Of a stretch of DNA of 64,000 nt, positions 1 through 14,017 are shown in pieces. Below the pieces are notes generated by a model that saw nothing but the letters and a program-made list of their open reading frames with translations, was not told the origin of the DNA and searched no databases. This DNA is from Henckelia pumila. Taxonomy: Eukaryota; Streptophyta; Magnoliopsida; Lamiales; Gesneriaceae. How positions within the stretch are numbered: position 1 is the stretch's first letter; each line of letters opens with the position of its first letter. The DNA is taken from contig NC_133120.1 in the NCBI RefSeq assembly GCF_033568475.1, positions 91,592,151 to 91,656,150 on the forward strand, read 5' to 3'. Made by a program: the position numbers and the translations under genes.

Positions 1-238
1 GTTGAAGTATCAAAGATGGATTATGCATGAGCATACATTTGTGATTATCATTTTCCTTAGCTTTATAAAATTTAGGAAGAAAACTAATATATCAAGATTT
101 CCCTCTCCCGCCTTCAGATATATGGCGTCTTTCGCTTCTATCTCTCAGTGATGAATGCATGTCAATGAATATATATCCTTGATTACAATTTGATCGGAGT
201 TTTGAATAGGTTTTCACTAATGCTCACTTGTTTATCAG

Positions 239-2093
<1,855 letters not shown>

Positions 2094-3560
2094 CGATCTT
2101 TAGATTCACTTGCAGCATTTCTTGTCATGTGGCCTGTGACTGCTCCACCAGCATCATCTTTTTTATGCTTCTGGTGAGATCTTTTTTCGTCTTACCAGTG
2201 TAAACACTTAAATTGTTCATATGTCAATTTGCACTTTTTTCTTTATTTTGAAAAAAAGTACAGAAATATTTATTTAAATTGTAATGTCATATTTCTTGTT
2301 TAATTTGCATGTTTCATTTTGGTGGAAAAACTTTGCTCTAGAAACATTTTTTGAATTATGAAGTTGTACAGAGTTTCATTTTTGTTGATAAAGATTTTGT
2401 GCAATTTGTGATGACATATATAATATATTTTGGCCATTTAGAGTGTTTTTCCCCCTCCCATTATAGCTATTAGCCTGCGTATATTATTATTGCTGTCAAA
2501 TTAAAGAATTGAGAGGAAATTGACGATTTGTTGACCTAGGATCTTTTTCCCCCCATATATTTCCCGACTTTCCAAATGGTACAAACTATTTGAACTTAAT
2601 TCGAAACTTTTCCGGTTGACCCAAGTTTCTTTTACGATACGATCAAATTCTCGCACTCTTTGACTTCAAAAGAAATTTTTTTTTTTCTTGTACTCGACTT
2701 AGTTTGAATATATGCAAATATATTTCAAAATTTAGATTTAAATATGTTTGCTTAGTATATCTCAAATCGCTCATGTGCTTTGATTTATTAATGTTAATGT
2801 TAATATAATTCATAAGTATATTTTAGATCAAGCCATTATATAATCTCACTTAACAAGGTTCAAAAACCATATTCAAAATCAAACAAAATTAAGCTTTAGT
2901 TTCAAACGTCCTAAACTCAAATGCAAAATAACCCATTTTCCAGTTTCAAGGCGAGTTTTAAGACACCTCAAAAAATTTAACTTGAGCTCAAACATAAAGA
3001 TGTGAATGCTATTCTATTCTTGTGTCGACCATACCAATCCAACATGAATCTGATGACAAACCCAATCACTCACTTGGACCAAGCAAATTAAATCTTCAGT
3101 TGAAAAAAATTAACGAGGGAAAAAAAACCCACCCCGAGATTCTTTCACAAAAATTGGTTACATTCTTACTTCTGTAACAAGGCGGGAGATTGGGTGGAAA
3201 TATAGATTTAAATTTTTAACCAACACAAGTATCGTTTCTTTTGCTCAAACAGTACAATACTTTGAAACAAGGAGTTGCCATAAACTGTAAGACATTCCTA
3301 AACTTAGATTTTGATAAGGCTACGAACAGGACTAAAAGTTTCAGATGCTAATTTTGGAGATTAAAACATTCTGGTCTTCAAATTGTACACAAGTCAGAAC
3401 CATCAGCCAAATATCAATACATAGGGGTGGTAGAGTAACATTTTGTATCAAAATTGTAGGAAATCCACATTTCGAAGACGCGTGAGAAGAAAACCTGCCA
3501 AGAATTCTTGGGCAGCTCCCCTAAATACGCAGAAGACTGGTGGGAGATTGCGAGATCCAT
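2094..3560. other. Gap between convergent BONZAI and PAM16 3' ends
   Basis: AT-rich sequence between the stop codon of the copine gene (+) and the stop codon of PAM16 (-). It must contain both 3' UTRs. I see no further coding exon, RNA gene or element with clear ends here. Confidence 0.6.
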
Positions 3561-5667
3561 TCAATTCGTTTCTGGTGGTTTGGTTTCGTGAAATGCTGTT
3601 TCCAGACATTCTTTGGCTCTGTGGACCTTTGATTGAAGATAAAAACTCCCATTCTTGGCGTTCCGTTCGAACAGGTTATCATACCTCTGAAAACAAGAGG
3701 TGATATTCCAAGTCAATGCCATTATTTGAAGAATATAGAAAAGAATAGAGACATGAGACTTCTTCTTTTAGTGATTGTTAGGGAGGTGAAACCTTCAAAA
3801 TCTCTTCCCATGTTGTCTGTTCGGTGACACCTAAAATTTGCCTTGCCTCTGCTTCGGTCATTGTCTTACCTGCCCTTTTGATGTTCTCCACAGCTTCTTG
3901 AGCTACTCCATTCTTTGAGGCATCTGAATTAAATGGTAAAAGTGTAAGAAATATTGAAAAGAGCCAATCCTGAAAAAGAAACTGACCACATAGCATGATC
4001 ATAATCCAAGAGATAGTCCCAAACTAATTTCAATGAAAGCAAACTATACATACGATCGATTTGAATTGAATATGATGAGGGTTTATATGAACCAGTAGTG
4101 ATCCGTTATCAGATTCAAAGCTACTCAATCGAAAACAAAGAGACCTCCAACTATTTTCTTACCATAAACCAACTTCCTTGCTATTTCACCATATAATAAA
4201 AAGGTTGTCATTGGGAACATCCTATGATCTGTAGAAGCTTCTAAGCTGTTCACAATAATCTTACACAAGAACTTAAGTCAGAATCCCAAAAGAGGACTTA
4301 CTTGCAAGTGCCTGACGATATGCTTGCACCAACGCTCGGGCCATTATTCCAGAACCCATTACAATCAAGTTTGCGAGAATCCTCGCAGCCTACAAGATTG
4401 AGTGACAATAATAATAAATTAGCAATTGAACACAGCCTCCCAAATAATTACTCTTGATTTTCATTGGTGGAGTTAGTTAAGTTCAATATAAACACGGGAG
4501 TCCAACGATGATTATCTTTTGTTTAAATACTGGACGCTTACGCTATTTCAGGAATGCCCAGTATAAAAACAAGATCCAGGCATAAAAACAAGCATGCAAT
4601 TGCGTTAAGATAAATGTAGTTATATACAACACATAAAAGTAGATGAGTTATCCATGAAGCTCAATTCAAAATTTGCAGGAGACCTGAATACTATCAAGAT
4701 AGATCAAATTTGCATGAGAAAATGTAGCATTTGGTCAGAGCTAATCGAATAGCGCATTTTCCAAGTCGTATCATTACCATGTTACCTGGGCAAGAAATAA
4801 TACTTGCAACACAAAAAATGTCGCATCGATACAACAGACACAGAGGAACATACATAAAATAGCCTTTCGATTGTTCTGGATAAGAATCTTATATCCCTAA
4901 AGTTGCATGCCAGGAAGGGATCACTCGCACAATATCATCCTTGAATATGAGCAATCGAAGATAAAACAATCTTGGCACGCAAAAAATGAAACAAATGACA
5001 TCCACAGTTTACTTTCCTGGAGTATTAATGTACTACCAGACTCTCAAAGTACCTTCTATGGGAAATAGATAACAGTTTGTGATAGAAGATTAAAATGTAA
5101 AGAAAGTGTATCAAAGATAGAAATCAAAAGTCGGCAGATTGCATAACACTCTCCAGATCCTTCAAAAATTGACATCCTCAAATTCCATGAAGAGCTATAG
5201 AACTATCCATCTGATCAGATAAAATACATATCTTAACTTTTGGTTTCTACCAATTAAATCTCTTGAAAAGCACTTCGATTTTCGTAAGTTTTCCTCCAAT
5301 ATTCACCAAATTATTACAATCGAAATTCATGGGTTTTTCAGCATCTGCAATCCACCATATTTATGAATGTAATTCAACAGATGAATACAGAATCCATGAT
5401 ATAAAAATGAAAGAATATGTTTAATTCTGAGCCTAAAAAGGCCATTTGGATAACAAAAATACATAGTAAACCACATAAAATGGCTAGAGCAAGCTGAACG
5501 AAAAAAAAGGTAGCTCCTTTTTCATCTCTTTTTCCGCGTTTCAACCATGTCCGCATTTCATAACATATGTGCGTGAAAATAGGTTTACCAAGTATTGAAA
5601 ACTGGAGAAACGTATCAGTATTGAAATGCACAAAAGAAAAGAAGGGAAAGACAGAGGGGTGAACCAT
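3561..5667 (-). CDS. PAM16: PAM16-like mitochondrial import motor subunit
   Basis: This encodes a 115-aa homologue of PAM16/TIM16 (Arabidopsis TXR1/MUSE5). PAM16 is the inactive J-like partner of PAM18 that regulates mtHsp70 at the TIM23 import motor on the matrix side of the inner membrane. Coding exons on the minus strand are 5667-5665 (ATG only), 4389-4302, 3923-3793 and 3686-3561 (TGA), totalling 348 nt in frame. The protein runs MAARILANLIVMGSGI.., then KNGVAQEAVENIKRAGKTM, TEAEARQILGVTEQTTWEEI and NAKNGSFYLQSKVHRAKECL, the PAM16 J-like domain without an HPD motif. The hydrophobic start (about residues 5-18) is typical of the family. The start codon is followed directly by an intron of about 1.28 kb opening with GTTCAC. 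The divergent PPR gene starts 290 bp away. The ATG-only exon is inferred from phase and similarity. Confidence 0.9.
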
Positions 5668-5956
5668 GGCAGGGCGGCGGAGGTAGCGTCGTCGGGGGTT
5701 GATGAAGGCGGCGGCGTCGATCAGGGCGGATGGTGATGGAATGTATGTGGGGACATAATGGACTTTTTCTTGATTTTATTTATTGGCTTTACATTTCAAC
5801 CTTTTTTTAAAAAAAATAAATAAATAATTAGAAATATAACCGGGCGGAACCGGGTTTAGCAAAAAGCCGGGCTTATTAATAACCCCGTCTCTTGAGGAAT
5901 TTTATTTTTAAATGATATTTTTAGAAAATGTTATTATGATTTGAGAAAGAAATGGA
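5668..5956. promoter_or_regulatory. Divergent promoter region between PAM16 and the PPR gene
   Basis: Only 289 bp separate the two start codons, so the 5' UTRs and both promoters must share this stretch. It contains a GC-rich island (5835-5895, with repeated CCGGG/CCGGC motifs) in AT-rich DNA, a feature seen in TATA-less bidirectional promoters. Transcription start sites were not identified. Confidence 0.5.
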
Positions 5957-8085
5957 ATGAAGGTTCCGCAGCAAAGGAACCTATTTTCTTCAAAAACACC
6001 GTTTCTTGGATCATTGAACAAAGCCACTTTCATCCCACAATCTTCTCCAATCATTCGCCCAGCTCGAACCCTTTATTCAGAGACAGGTACTTTGCTTTTC
6101 ATTTGATCTGATTCTGCTTGTTTCGTTTCGTTTTTGTTTTCTGCTTGTATATTCGTTTGTGGCATTTCAGTGTTTTAAAGTGTAATCTTGTATTTTAAAA
6201 GACCATAGAATTTTGCGTTTGAAGAAAATGAAAAGTGGACGGATCATTTAAGTTCAACTTTGTTTGGGAGTTTGATTCATTCTCCGACTGGGGATTGGTG
6301 TGCTGGTTTTGATGAGTGTAGTTCTTTTGGTAAATGTTTTTTCTTTTTATATTTAAATTTTACATGCTTTTAGATGGTATTTTGTTGTTTGATTAATGGG
6401 CATTTTCTCGTGGATATGTGGCTGAAGATGGTTTGAGGATTGCAATATAAAATTGCCAAATCAATGAACTTTAAATTCCAGCGTGAATTCTCATATTCAG
6501 ATGTAAAATGCTTACGTTCCTTTTCTCAGCTCTATAATTTATTCTCCTATATGTGCTGATTTCTTTAGATGATCGAACACTTCTCCATATTCTTGAAGGG
6601 TGCAAGCTACCCCCAAATTTCAGAACAGCAAATTCCGTACACGGAAAAATCATTAAACATGGGTATGGAATGCACGCGCCCCTTTTATCTCTGTTGATTA
6701 CGGTGTATACATCGTGTGAACAACTCAACCTTGGTAGAAAACTACTAAATGAATTTTTCTGCCTTAATTTTGATGTGGTTTCTTGCAATTTGGTCATCGA
6801 TAGTTTCATGAAGGTTGGGGAATTTGGTGTTGCCAAAAAAATATTTTTGACATCATCTGCCCGAGATGTAGTCACATGGAACTCAACGATTGGAGGTTGT
6901 GTAAAAAACGGATACTTTCTTGAGGCAATTGGCCTATTCAAAGAGATGTTAAATGCTAGTATTGAACCGGACGGATTTACTTTTGCGTCTGCCATTACCG
7001 CTTGCTCCAGGCTTGGAGCTCTGAATCACGGACAGTGGGTGCATGAGATGATGATCCAGAAAAAAATTCAACTAAATTATATTTTGTGTTCTGCACTCAT
7101 AGATATGTACTCAAGATGTGGAAGAATTGAGATAGCTAAATCTATATTTGGGACTGCTGTAAGAAATGATGTTTCCATATGGAATGCTATGATTAACAGT
7201 TTAGCGATACATGGCCTTGCTTCAGATGCAATATCAGTGTTCTCAAACATGCAAATAGAAAAAATTTCACCTGATCCTTTAACCTTTATCGGTATTCTGA
7301 CAGCATGTAGTCACTGCGGATTTGTAGACCACGGTCGCTATTATTTTAACATAATGCAAAAGAATTTCTCGATTCAGCCACAACTTGAGCATCATGGAGC
7401 AATGGTTGATCTGTTTGGGAGAGCAGGACTGCTAGAAGAAGCTTATGCGTTAATTCAGGAAATGCCGATGGAACCTGATGTTGTTGCATGGAGGGCACTG
7501 CTTAGTGCTTGTAAAACATACAAAAATCACGAGTTGGGTGAAATTGCGGTTGGAAAGATAAAGAATCTTGGAAGTGGAGATTATGTATTGCTGTCAAATA
7601 TGTACTGCTCTTTAAATAAATGGGACAATGCAGAAACTGTGAGGTATGTCATGAATAAGAAGGGAGTCCGCAAGTGTAGAGGAAGAAGTTGGGTCGAATT
7701 GCACGGTTCAATTCACTACTTTAAGTCTGGTGATAGGTCACACCCTGAAACTGACGCTATCTACAGAGTATTGGAAGTGTTGATCCATCGTTCAAGAATG
7801 GAAGGTTATGTATGTGCACGAGACTCAGTTTTCATGGATATATCTGAGGAGGAAAAGGAGGAAAACTTGAATTATCACAGTGAGAAGCTGGCCTTGGCGT
7901 ATGGGATCCTGAAATCGAGCCCAGGAACTGAAATTTTGATTTCTAAAAACTTGCGCACTTGCTCTGACTGCCATTCTTGGATGAAAATCGTGTCGAAGTT
8001 GTTGAACAGGACTATAACAGTAAGGGATAGGATGCGGTTTCATAGTTTTGAAAAGGGCTCTTGTACCTGTGGAGATTATTGGTAG
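5957..8085 (+). CDS. PLS-class pentatricopeptide repeat protein with E and DYW domains
   Basis: Probable organellar RNA C-to-U editing factor. I model two exons: 5957-6086 and 6569-8085 (TAG), with a GT..AG intron of 482 bp, giving 548 aa. Exon 1 encodes a basic, Ser/Thr-rich N terminus (MKVPQQRNLFSSKTPF..) like a mitochondrial or plastid targeting peptide. It joins in phase to DDRTLLHILEGCKLPPN. Without it the long frame has no ATG before about 6670. The PPR tract follows, with motifs such as DVVTWNSTIGGCVKNGYFLE, LCSALIDMYSRCGRIEIAKS and DVSIWNAMINSLAIHG. After the E motifs comes a DYW deaminase domain with HSEK (about residue 479), CSDCH (about 508) and the terminal GSCTCGDYW, so the zinc-binding signatures HxE and CxxCH are intact. 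A polyadenylation-like AATAAA lies at 8129-8134. The edited site cannot be predicted here. Confidence 0.88.
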
Positions 8086-9899
8086 CTGAACTCGAGTTTA
8101 TTGGTCCTGCATCGACTTTGCAACTTGCAATAAAGATGCCTCTCCAACCGGGTAGCAAATCTGATGGTGAACACTGAACAGAGGCAGGGCTGCAGCCTGC
8201 ATGGGATGAGCTCATGAGGGCTTTGTTTCTTCCCGTGGCAATGAGACACTCGACCCAGGCCGAGCACTTCAGTCTATTCCCGGAAACCTCAACTAGAAGT
8301 TTGTAATTTTTGTCAGAAAAAATTCAAGTTCTGTGCACATAAATTTTCAAGTTTTACTTGTTGAGCTTGGTTGCTTCTTAATCCATTGCAGTGACTTTTA
8401 GTGTTGCTTTCAATATGTTGATTCTTGAAGCTATGGTTGCTTCTTAATTAGTTGAAAAACATTTCTACTAGTGCATTATATATGTAATCATATAAAATAT
8501 TTTAATATCTAAGCGACACCAACAAAGAGAAAAAAAGAAAGAAAAAAGGAAGCAATGCAATCTTGAAAGTGAGGCCTGACCTTCTCAATTTCGACGCACC
8601 ATCAAATCTTGTAAAAGGAAAGGTATTTCCCCACGGATTAAATATCAATCACATTTTTTATATGTATAGATATAGATATAGAAAAATAAGAATATGACTA
8701 ATGTTCCATGAGTATTTCACCACCACCACGAGGTTTCTCTATATAGAGACACTAATTGTGTATTTCATTAATTTAAAACATCTCATGTTTCTCTTACAAG
8801 AGATTCACGTATGTTCCTTTGTTTTTTCCAAAGGGGAAACAAAAGTTGACACTAATGAATGTAAAGTATATTAATTTAGAAACTTCGGAAGTAATTAGCT
8901 TGGAAAATAGTTATACTATACATAATCAGAAATCCACATGCAAGAATAGATTAGAAAATATTTTTGATTTACAATTAAGCGGAAAAAAATACAATTTTCT
9001 ACATTCATGCATCATATTTGTCCTCCGACTAGTATATATTATGAAACTTTTAAGTCAATGCAATTCAATTATTATTCAATAAATAAATGATTAACCATGA
9101 TTTTGCAAATTTATCACAATAAAATAATTGGTTGGGGAGTACTATTTGTTAAAATAATCCTGAGACGAATCAATTTTGTTCATATTCACTAATAAATAAT
9201 ATTTTTTTATAAGTGATCCAAATAAAACATTTATCTCATATATTAAACTGTCTCAATAGTTTTTTTGAAAAAATATAATATAAATTGTTTGATCACATGT
9301 AAATCATGTGACATCGCGATTTAAGTTAAAAGACGTTTCGATTTAAAAACTTATCTCTAACAATCTCGGATCCAACTAAAAAAATTAAAATTGAAGGATA
9401 AACTATTAAGCAATGTTTGTTAAAAAAATCTCCATAATCACTTATTTTTAGAGTTTGCAAACACTATCTAAAACTGATGCATATATATCAAGATTTTCGG
9501 TACGCAAAAGCAACTTGACAACCACTTACCCGTCCGGACCAAACATCCCTTCTTCCTCCGCCAAAATATAAAAAAATATCGAGCTTACCTGTTTCTACAA
9601 GCAAATCACATACCTGCAATTTCTTTAATATCTTTTTTTCCCCCCTTTTATGGTGATGCATTGCCAAAAATCGCAGCTTGCAAGAAAGGGCTAACCCGCA
9701 ACTACCCTTTGTGATGACATTCCAACTATCCAAGTTCTCTCGCTCCAACCTTTAGCTTTAATACCAAGTTAATGTTTTGTTTTTGTTTTCCATAATTGTT
9801 CTTTGGGGCTGATTTTAATGTGATAAAGCATTGGGATTTCCTTGAATTATTGTCTAATTTGGTTGACTCTTGAGGGAGAGTGGTGGAGAAGTGTGAAAA
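8086..9899. other. Intergenic spacer and promoter of the IRX10-like gene
   Basis: AT-rich, with the PPR 3' UTR at the left and the 5' UTR and promoter of the glycosyltransferase gene at the right. Short open frames are present on both strands but none shows family similarity, splice-consistent extension or codon bias. No element with clear termini was found. Confidence 0.55.
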
Positions 9900-12800
9900 A
9901 TGAAGAATGGAAGACGGGTTTTTGCTGTGATTTTGTTTTTGTGTTTCTGTTGGAGGATCGGAGCTTTCAAGTTTCAAAGGACTCAACAAACGGAGAGAAT
10001 TTCCGGTAGGAATCTTGTTTTTCTGTGTTCCTGGTGGCCCTTTTCCATTAGTTTGTCCATTTAACTTCAGTACTTTACCATTATCAGTTAAGTTGGATTA
10101 ACATCTTGTGGTTTGTATGGGTTCAATTTTGTTGAACTGTTTTTGATTTGGGAAAGCGAGGATTTGTTTGTTCGCAATTCAATTTTCTTTTCTTTTCTTT
10201 TCTTTTTTTGTTGGAAATGCAAGTTTCAAAAATTTTGTGACTTTGTGCTGATGCGGAAACAAAATTGGGGGTTGTTTTCAACTTTTCATTGTGATTTTTG
10301 GCTTTTGCTCTTTGAACATACCTGAGAAGTCTTGATGAATTGAAGTTTGGTTTCATATTACAATACGTTGTATAGGCGAAAGAAATGAAAGTATATACCA
10401 TCATAATGACTTGCTCCAATAGGGTTTTGCTGGACTTTTATTCAATTTGGATGTGTTTGTTCCCACTTCCCATTTATCTTCTATGGGTAATAAACGAGAG
10501 TGTTTTTGCTTCGGAGGATTATTTTTCAAAAAACTTAGTTTGACCAAGGTCATTTTTCACAATTTTCCTGTAAAATTAACTTTAAGGAGATGTGTTGTTT
10601 TTTGTTGGCCAGACTTGAAAACTTGGTCCAAACTGTAAATGCTTGTTGAAATATCAAATCATTCACGAGTTTGTTTTTAGCTCCTTCAAAACATCTTGTT
10701 CATGGACCAAAACCATAAAATAAACTTCTTGAAATACGTGTTTCGAGTATGCTCTGACAGTCACAACTTCGCACAGAGTACTTTCCTGAATCATAATATT
10801 GGCAAAACAACTTATTGAACTTAGTGTGTCCGGTATGTTCAACAGACACACAAATTCACACAGAGCACTTTCCGGAAATCACCATACTAGCATTCACTGA
10901 ACATACCACACTCTACTATCAGGTGAACTCATTTTCTAAGGTATAGCTCGTGTGATCCATGATTTTCTGATGTGTCAAATTTTTCAGTTTTGGACCTGCT
11001 TTCAGTTGTTTGTAGATCAAATTAATCCAGTCTTTTAAACTATTTTTGGTGGGATCTGATGGCATGCTTAGCCATGTGGGTTTATTGTGCAAGCTGTTGT
11101 TAAAGCCTACGAAGCATGTCTTTTGGGTATTTGTGTCAGTCTTTTTGGGACTACTTTTGGTGTTAATTAAAAGTGCACATGTATACGATTGTTTTGAGAT
11201 GTGTTTTAAGCAAATTGATTTGTTTAGTGGGTTTCAAGTATTTGCTACTGTCAAAAACGGTCAAACAAAAGGAGTGCATGCCCCGTTGTTCATGTTTATA
11301 CTTTGTTGCTAGCTCTCCAATTTGTTCAAATTCTTAAGGTATGCCCAGTAGAAAGAACAACTGGTACTGTTTGATTTGACATGACATCGACTGTTAGGAG
11401 CAAAAAACACCTGCTTAACAAATCTATCAATCGGATTTCAGGGAGTGCTGGTGATGTCTTGGAAGATGACCCGGTTGGAAGGTTAAAAGTTTTCATTTAT
11501 GAGCTCCCCAGCAAATACAACAAAAAGATTCTACAGAAGGATCCAAGATGTCTCAATCATATGTTTGCTGCAGAGATTTACATGCACCGTTTTCTTTTAT
11601 CAAGCCCTGTTCGAACTCTTAATCCTGAAGAGGCTGATTGGTTTTACACGCCTGTCTATACTACTTGTGACCTCACACCAAACGGTCTCCCTTTACCTTT
11701 CAAATCGCCTCGTATGATGAGGAGTGCAATACAGCTTATTGCTTCAAATTGGCCTTATTGGAACCGGACTGAAGGTGCTGATCACTTTTTCATTGTGCCT
11801 CATGATTTTGGTCCATGCTTTCACTATCAAGTAAGAAATTCGATTAATGCATCTCTATGTTCTATACTTACAAATTCAGGATTTGGGTATCGTTTTATTT
11901 TATTTATTTTTTTGAAGGAAAGATTTGGGTATCATTTGCTAAGCTATATAAATATGAGAATCTGGTATTATTAAAGAAACCGAATAAAAGTTAACAAAAT
12001 CTTTCTATCCCTGACAAAGTGTCATCCAATGCATTTGTATGTCAAAATACCAATAAACATCACTCAAACAAATTACATCATATATTTAATAAATTATGTC
12101 AAGTTTTATTTTGAAATAACGAGTTAAGTAGTGTTTATCTCAGTTTTAATTTAAATTTCTTGAACTTACTATTCAATATTGGAAGTAATTTTGTTACATC
12201 ATGGAATATTCTTTTGTTAAATGTATGTACCATTCTTGTTGCAGGAAGAGAAAGCTATTGAAAGGGGGATTCTTTCACTACTCCAACGGGCTACCTTGGT
12301 TCAAACTTTTGGACAACGAAACCATGTTTGCTTGAAGGATGGCTCTATCACAATTCCTCCATATGCTCCTCCACAGAAAATGCAAGCCCACTTAATCCCT
12401 CCTAGTACTCCTCGGTCGATCTTTGTTTACTTCAGAGGTTTGTTCTATGACGTTGGTAATGATCCTGAAGGTGGTTACTATGCAAGGTATTCTCTCAATC
12501 TTTACTCGGTAAGAATGTGTATTTGTAAAAATAAACCTAAATGGGTGAATCCATTATTAAGCATTTTTAAAAAAAAGAACTAAATAAGCCAACAACATTG
12601 TCTATCGTTTGAAAATAGCTGCTGTCACATTCAAACAGAGTCATTCATTATGAGAGTCATCTGAAATCACTGTTTACTCCATGTTTCTGGGTTTATGAAA
12701 ATTACGATAATTATTTGATGATTTCTTTGAGTATCGAGAGACATGCGCTGTTCTTTTTGTAAACACAAAAACCTCCTCACGTCATTGAACAGAGGTGGGG

Positions 12801-13452
12801 ATAGTAATTTAACCACGGGAGAGAGTTCATAAAATTTAGTTTGTGAACATTCATCTAAAATTTCACCACTGTGCTTGAAGTTTGATATTCCCATATGGAA
12901 TCTAGATTTTGTGGTAACATATGCTGCTAACTTCGCAGAGGAGCCCGAGCGTCAGTGTGGGAAAACTTTAAGGACAATCCTTTGTTTGACATCTCGACAG
13001 AGCACCCAACCACCTACTATGAGGATATGCAGAGGGCTATCTTTTGTCTGTGCCCACTTGGATGGGCTCCATGGAGCCCCAGATTAGTCGAAGCAGTTAT
13101 TTTCGGTTGCATCCCTGTCATTATAGCTGATGACATTGTCTTACCATTCGCTGATGCTATTCCATGGGAAGAAATAGGGGTATTTGTAGCAGAAAATGAC
13201 GTTCCTAAGCTGGATACAATTCTTACCTCGATTCCCATTGACGAAATCCTAAGAAAGCAGAGATTGCTCGCCAACCCTTCCATGAAACAGGCGATGCTTT
13301 TCCCGCAACCTGCTCAGGCTAGGGATGCTTTTCATCAAATCTTGAATGGGCTTGCTCGTAAGTTGCCACATGGTAACGGTGTCTTCTTGAAACCTGGTGA
13401 AAAGACATTGAACTGGACAGCAGGTCCAGTAACTGATCTTAAACCTTGGTAA
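9900..13452 (+). CDS. IRX10L: IRX10/IRX10L-type GT47 glycosyltransferase (xylan backbone synthesis)
   Basis: A complete 416-aa exostosin-family (GT47) protein nearly identical in layout to Arabidopsis IRX10-L, the beta-1,4-xylosyltransferase subunit of the Golgi xylan synthase complex. Exons are 9900-10005, 11442-11830, 12245-12486 and 12939-13452 (TAA); all introns are GT..AG and total coding length is 1251 nt. Exon 1 gives MKNGRRVFAVILFLCFCW.., a signal-anchor-like segment, and joins in phase to GSAGDVLEDDPVGRLKVF. Family blocks follow in order: YELPSKYNKKILQKDPRCL, NPEEADWFYTPVYTTCDL, SNWPYWNRTEGADHFF, FRGLFYDVGNDPEGGYYARG and GCIPVIIADDIVLPFADAIP, ending NWTAGPVTDLKPW. An in-frame ATG at 11381 just upstream of the exon 2 acceptor could mislead a predictor, but the spliced start matches the family. 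IRX10 and IRX10L are hard to tell apart. Confidence 0.95.
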
Positions 13453-14017
13453 GATGCTGACGGGTAATGGTCAGAATTTCACACTCGAACAATGCCTTTT
13501 TTGTTGTTGCAGCAGGATTTTGTGTATCTTGAAATATATTTGATTACTGTATTTTTTTTTCTTGTAAAATAATTCTTTACGGCTTTGTGTTAGCTTCATA
13601 TCTTGATGTCGTTTGCCCCAGAAGGTGGTTTATCTAGCATTAGGATATGATATTTGAGTTAAAAGTAAGTATGCTCGTGTTTTTAATATAGATCTTAGTA
13701 TAACAGAGTCAAGTAACTTTTTTTTTTTGTATTTTTCATTTGATTTTAAACCTGAGATTTATCGAGTTATTCGAGTCGGATCGCATTTTGGGCTTAAAAT
13801 TTATTTTAAATGGTATTCAATTTTTCCGTTTTCTACTTGAGATTTTTATACTATGCTTTAAGTTTGGAGGTTTGTTTCATTTCGACAAACACACAGGACA
13901 ATTACGAGAGGAGAAAGTATAAACTCGAAATAATCTGGCATTTTCGAAAATTACAGTGTGTTATTTACATAACAGGATTCATTAAACTGAATAATTAATA
14001 GAAGAAAAAAACCATCA
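13453..14017. other. Gap between convergent IRX10-like and CRL 3' ends
   Basis: About 560 bp of AT-rich DNA holding the two 3' UTRs. No gene or element is apparent. Confidence 0.55.

Noticed and set aside
6471-6995. 174-codon antisense frame
   Set aside because: Antisense shadow of the PPR gene with no similarity and no splice support.
11046-11312. 88-codon open frame before the IRX10-like exon 2
   Set aside because: It lies wholly in the first intron, has no family similarity, and the spliced model explains the locus.
11381-11441. Alternative start MTSTVRSKK.. for the IRX10-like protein
   Set aside because: It would replace the signal-anchor exon with intron sequence. The upstream exon at 9900-10005 joins in phase and restores the ERISGSAGD block of the family.
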